DNA of 8,454 nucleotides. It comes from UBA2421 sp964641895 (GTDB lineage: Bacteria > Planctomycetota > Phycisphaerae > Tepidisphaerales > Tepidisphaeraceae). Below the pieces are notes generated by a model. It had not been told where the DNA came from, searched no databases, and worked only from the letters and a program-made list of their open reading frames with translations. Location of the stretch: positions 1 to 8,454 of the forward strand of contig CAZXLA010000168.1 in assembly GCA_964641895.1 (NCBI GenBank). Direction: 5' to 3'. Positions within the stretch are counted from its first letter, which is position 1, and every line of letters starts with the position of its first letter. The translations under genes and the position numbers were made by a program. This document shows, piece after piece, positions 6,473-8,454 of this stretch.

Positions 6473-8362
6473 TTGTTGGACGAGTGCATCTTGCCGCGCG
6501 ATGCCTTGCCCTACACAGAACAGTTTGAGGGGATGAAGAAGGCATTTGAGGAGCGACAGAAGACGACTCTCGCTGACGATCGTTTCTGGCGCATGTTGTC
6601 CCGAGCGGGTAAGGCCGGAGGACTCGGCAAAGCAAAGGAAAAGAAAAAGGCACCGCGCACGCAACCGCTCAGTGAGGAAGAGCAGCTTGAGATACTTCGC
6701 TTGTGTCCTGACGGTATCGGCAACCGAGACCATCTTCCCTACACCGCGAAGTTCGACGAACTGCACAAACAGTTTAATAAGCTGACGGGTAAGAAACTTT
6801 CCAAGCATGAGTTTTGGCGCAGCGTTTCGCGGGTAGCGAAACTTTCGCGCAAGCCCAAGCCATTGTTCGAGACCCTGCCAGCAGGTGGACTCGACCAAGA
6901 ACTCCTCGACTTCATCGACCGGCAAAACCCGTGGTGGAAAGCGCAGCCGGCGCGTCGAGCAGAGCGTTTCAGACGATGGGCTTTTGACGAAGTTGTCGCC
7001 CGACTTCAATCAGGCATGGCCAAGATCGTCGTGATTCGTGGATCACGACGAGTCGGTAAAAGCGTTATCCAAAATCAGTTGGTCGAGCAGCTACTGCTCC
7101 TGCAAAGAGTCGATCCCGCTCGAATCTTCTATGTACAGTTCGACGAAATCCCCAAGCTTGGTTCCATGACACAGCCCATTCTCACTTTGGTGAAATGGTA
7201 TGAAGAGAACATTCTGAAAAGCACATTGAATGCGGCGGCCAAACGAGGCGAACCTGCGTATCTCCTTTTTGACGAAGTTCAAAATCTGGCTGACTGGTCC
7301 GTGCAACTGAAGACGCTGGTAGATCATACTGACGTGAACATGTTAGTGACCGGAAGTTCGGCCATGCGACTTGGCGAAGGAACGGACAATCTTGCGGGCC
7401 GAATGACGACGATTGAGCTCGGGCCCCTTCGGCTCACGGAAGTTGCTGGCATTCGTGCCTTGCGTGAACTCCCAGCATTCGATCTGACCTCAGACCGCGA
7501 ACCCTGGAAGGATAAACGATTCTGGTTGGACCTTGTCGCGCACGGCAAGAAGCACGCCAAGGTGCGCGACGAGGCCTATCGATGGATGTCCGAACGTGGG
7601 GGCTACCCGCTTTGCCACACCGCGACCGAGCCAGATGTAAACAAGATTCGGCAGCAGATCATCGATGAAGTGGTTACCAAGACGATCAATTTCGATCCGC
7701 CGCACCGGGCGCGTTCGACGACGCTCGATGTACAACTGGTTACTGAGACGTTCAGGCTTGCATGTCGATATGCCGGCGAGTCGCCTCGCACGCGGGTGTT
7801 GGCCGACGAGATTCGCGCGAAACTTCAATCAGGAGTGACGGAAGACAAAGTGTCTGCCGCGATGAATTTCCTGGCCGACTCATTGCTGCTTCATCTCGTT
7901 CCGCCGTTCGAAGGACTAGGAAAGAAGCAGTCGAATCCGCCGAAAATATGCATATGCGATCACTTCGTGCGAAACGGCATTCTGCAGGAAACGTTGCCGA
8001 TCGATCCAGAGGCATTGAAAGGTTGTACCGAGGCTGTATCCACGCGTGTCGGACACTTGATAGAAAGCGTGATCGGGTATTACCTCAAAGGGATTCCCGG
8101 CGTCGAGTTATCGTGGTTTCCCGCCCGCACCGATGAACCCGAAGTCGACTATGTGCTAACCATCGGCACCAATCGTATTCCAATGGAGATTAAGTATCGA
8201 CGCGACAACCCGACCGTCGCTAACCGGAGTGGAATAGAGGCTTTCTGCAAGAAGCCAGCTTACGCCGCATCGTTCGGCTTAATGATTACTCAAGGCACAG
8301 AGGGCGAGTTGACCGATCACATCTTGGCAGTTCCGGCATCCACGCTCCTTCTCTTGCGGTAA
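6473..8362 (+). CDS. AAA_14/DUF4143-type P-loop ATPase with duplicated N-terminal unit
   Basis: This predicted ATPase has 629 residues if the TTG at 6473 is used. Two copies of a basic helical unit come first: about 1-50 (LPYT at 12, DRFWRMLSRAGKAGG) and about 67-127 (LPYT at 88, HEFWRSVSRVAKLSRK). The P-loop domain has Walker A GSRRVGKS at 190-197, Walker B YLLFDEVQ at 263-270 (D267, E268), a sensor-1-like LVTGSS at 291-296 and LAGRM at 307-311. The order matches COG1373-type AAA_14 plus DUF4143 ATPases. The C-terminus shows a PD-(D/E)XK-like pattern: E545, D559 in EVDYV, and E572-I-K574. The family's function is poorly known. The frame is open from 6392, and similarity to the second N-terminal unit begins before the TTG, yet no ATG, GTG or other TTG lies between. 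The 5' end may be damaged or unusually initiated. GC is lower than in tyrS, which suggests horizontal acquisition. Confidence 0.85.
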   Translation: MLDECILPRDALPYTEQFEGMKKAFEERQKTTLADDRFWRMLSRAGKAGGLGKAKEKKKAPRTQPLSEEEQLEILRLCPDGIGNRDHLPYTAKFDELHKQFNKLTGKKLSKHEFWRSVSRVAKLSRKPKPLFETLPAGGLDQELLDFIDRQNPWWKAQPARRAERFRRWAFDEVVARLQSGMAKIVVIRGSRRVGKSVIQNQLVEQLLLLQRVDPARIFYVQFDEIPKLGSMTQPILTLVKWYEENILKSTLNAAAKRGEPAYLLFDEVQNLADWSVQLKTLVDHTDVNMLVTGSSAMRLGEGTDNLAGRMTTIELGPLRLTEVAGIRALRELPAFDLTSDREPWKDKRFWLDLVAHGKKHAKVRDEAYRWMSERGGYPLCHTATEPDVNKIRQQIIDEVVTKTINFDPPHRARSTTLDVQLVTETFRLACRYAGESPRTRVLADEIRAKLQSGVTEDKVSAAMNFLADSLLLHLVPPFEGLGKKQSNPPKICICDHFVRNGILQETLPIDPEALKGCTEAVSTRVGHLIESVIGYYLKGIPGVELSWFPARTDEPEVDYVLTIGTNRIPMEIKYRRDNPTVANRSGIEAFCKKPAYAASFGLMITQGTEGELTDHILAVPASTLLLLR

Positions 8363-8388
8363 TACAATCTGCTTGGGGAATCCAGACA

Positions 8389-8454
8389 GAAGCCGCGGGA
8401 CAGTCACCATTTTTTCGTTGTGAGAAGCCGTGGGGCGCACGGGACAACCACCAA
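8389..8454. repeat. Two related GAAGCCG/GGGACA..CACCA sequences at the right edge
   Basis: GAAGCCG occurs at 8389-8395 and 8424-8430. CGGGACAGTCACCA (8396-8409) resembles CGGGACAACCACCA (8440-8453), 12 of 14 bases. The first is followed by a T-run (8410-8415). They lie just after the ATPase stop codon and may be the edge of a dispersed repeat or mobile element that continues outside the window. Confidence 0.45.

Noticed and set aside
6470..7009. Minus-strand open frame (179 codons) opposite the ATPase N-terminus
   Set aside because: The plus strand here encodes the duplicated unit with clear internal protein similarity, so the minus frame is a shadow.

Overview
The window is bacterial, GC-rich chromosomal DNA. 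It looks most like a planctomycete, possibly of the Phycisphaerae type. That placement is inference and rests on several features. Most genes lack a Shine-Dalgarno sequence. The TrpC carries a YSLIGINNRDL stretch of the kind I associate with planctomycete TrpC. The gaps between genes hold GTAG-headed inverted repeats, GTGAGCGACCGGC-type repeats and CACGTG-centred palindromes. No rRNA, tRNA or CRISPR array is visible.

Left half (1-3627): a 3'-truncated trpC (indole-3-glycerol phosphate synthase) runs off the left edge on the minus strand. Divergent from it is a co-directional plus-strand series: a CPBP-family intramembrane metalloprotease, tyrS (tyrosyl-tRNA synthetase with KMSKS and S4 domain) and a GNAT acetyltransferase. 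The spacings are 48 and 106 bases. The acetyltransferase is the only one of these with a strong ribosome binding site, and that site fixes a GTG start. trpC, tyrS and pepF are housekeeping genes with no obvious shared pathway.

Middle (3628-5565): the acetyltransferase converges on pepF (M3-family oligoendopeptidase F). The 93-base gap between them holds a compact 65-bp REPIN-like element. It has two inverted GTAG-headed hairpins whose stems differ by compensatory base changes.

Gap (5566-6391): about 0.8 kb has no convincing gene but is rich in repeats. It contains two perfect CACGTG-centred palindromes that resemble the chromosome-partitioning site parS, 62 bp apart centre to centre. A 23-bp direct repeat is associated with them. 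An AT-rich stretch and a 22-bp tandem duplication follow.

Right end (6392-8362): an accessory-looking gene, with visibly lower GC and different codon use, encodes a large AAA_14/DUF4143-type P-loop ATPase with a PD-(D/E)XK-like C-terminus. Its N-terminus carries two copies of an approximately 60-residue unit (LPYT...FWR.(L/V)SR). The first copy begins upstream of the only usable start codon, a TTG, so the 5' end is either damaged or initiates unusually. Two related GGGACA..CACCA sequences close the window.

The best candidates for something undescribed are the duplicated N-terminal unit on the ATPase, the parS-like pair away from any par genes, and the covarying REPIN.
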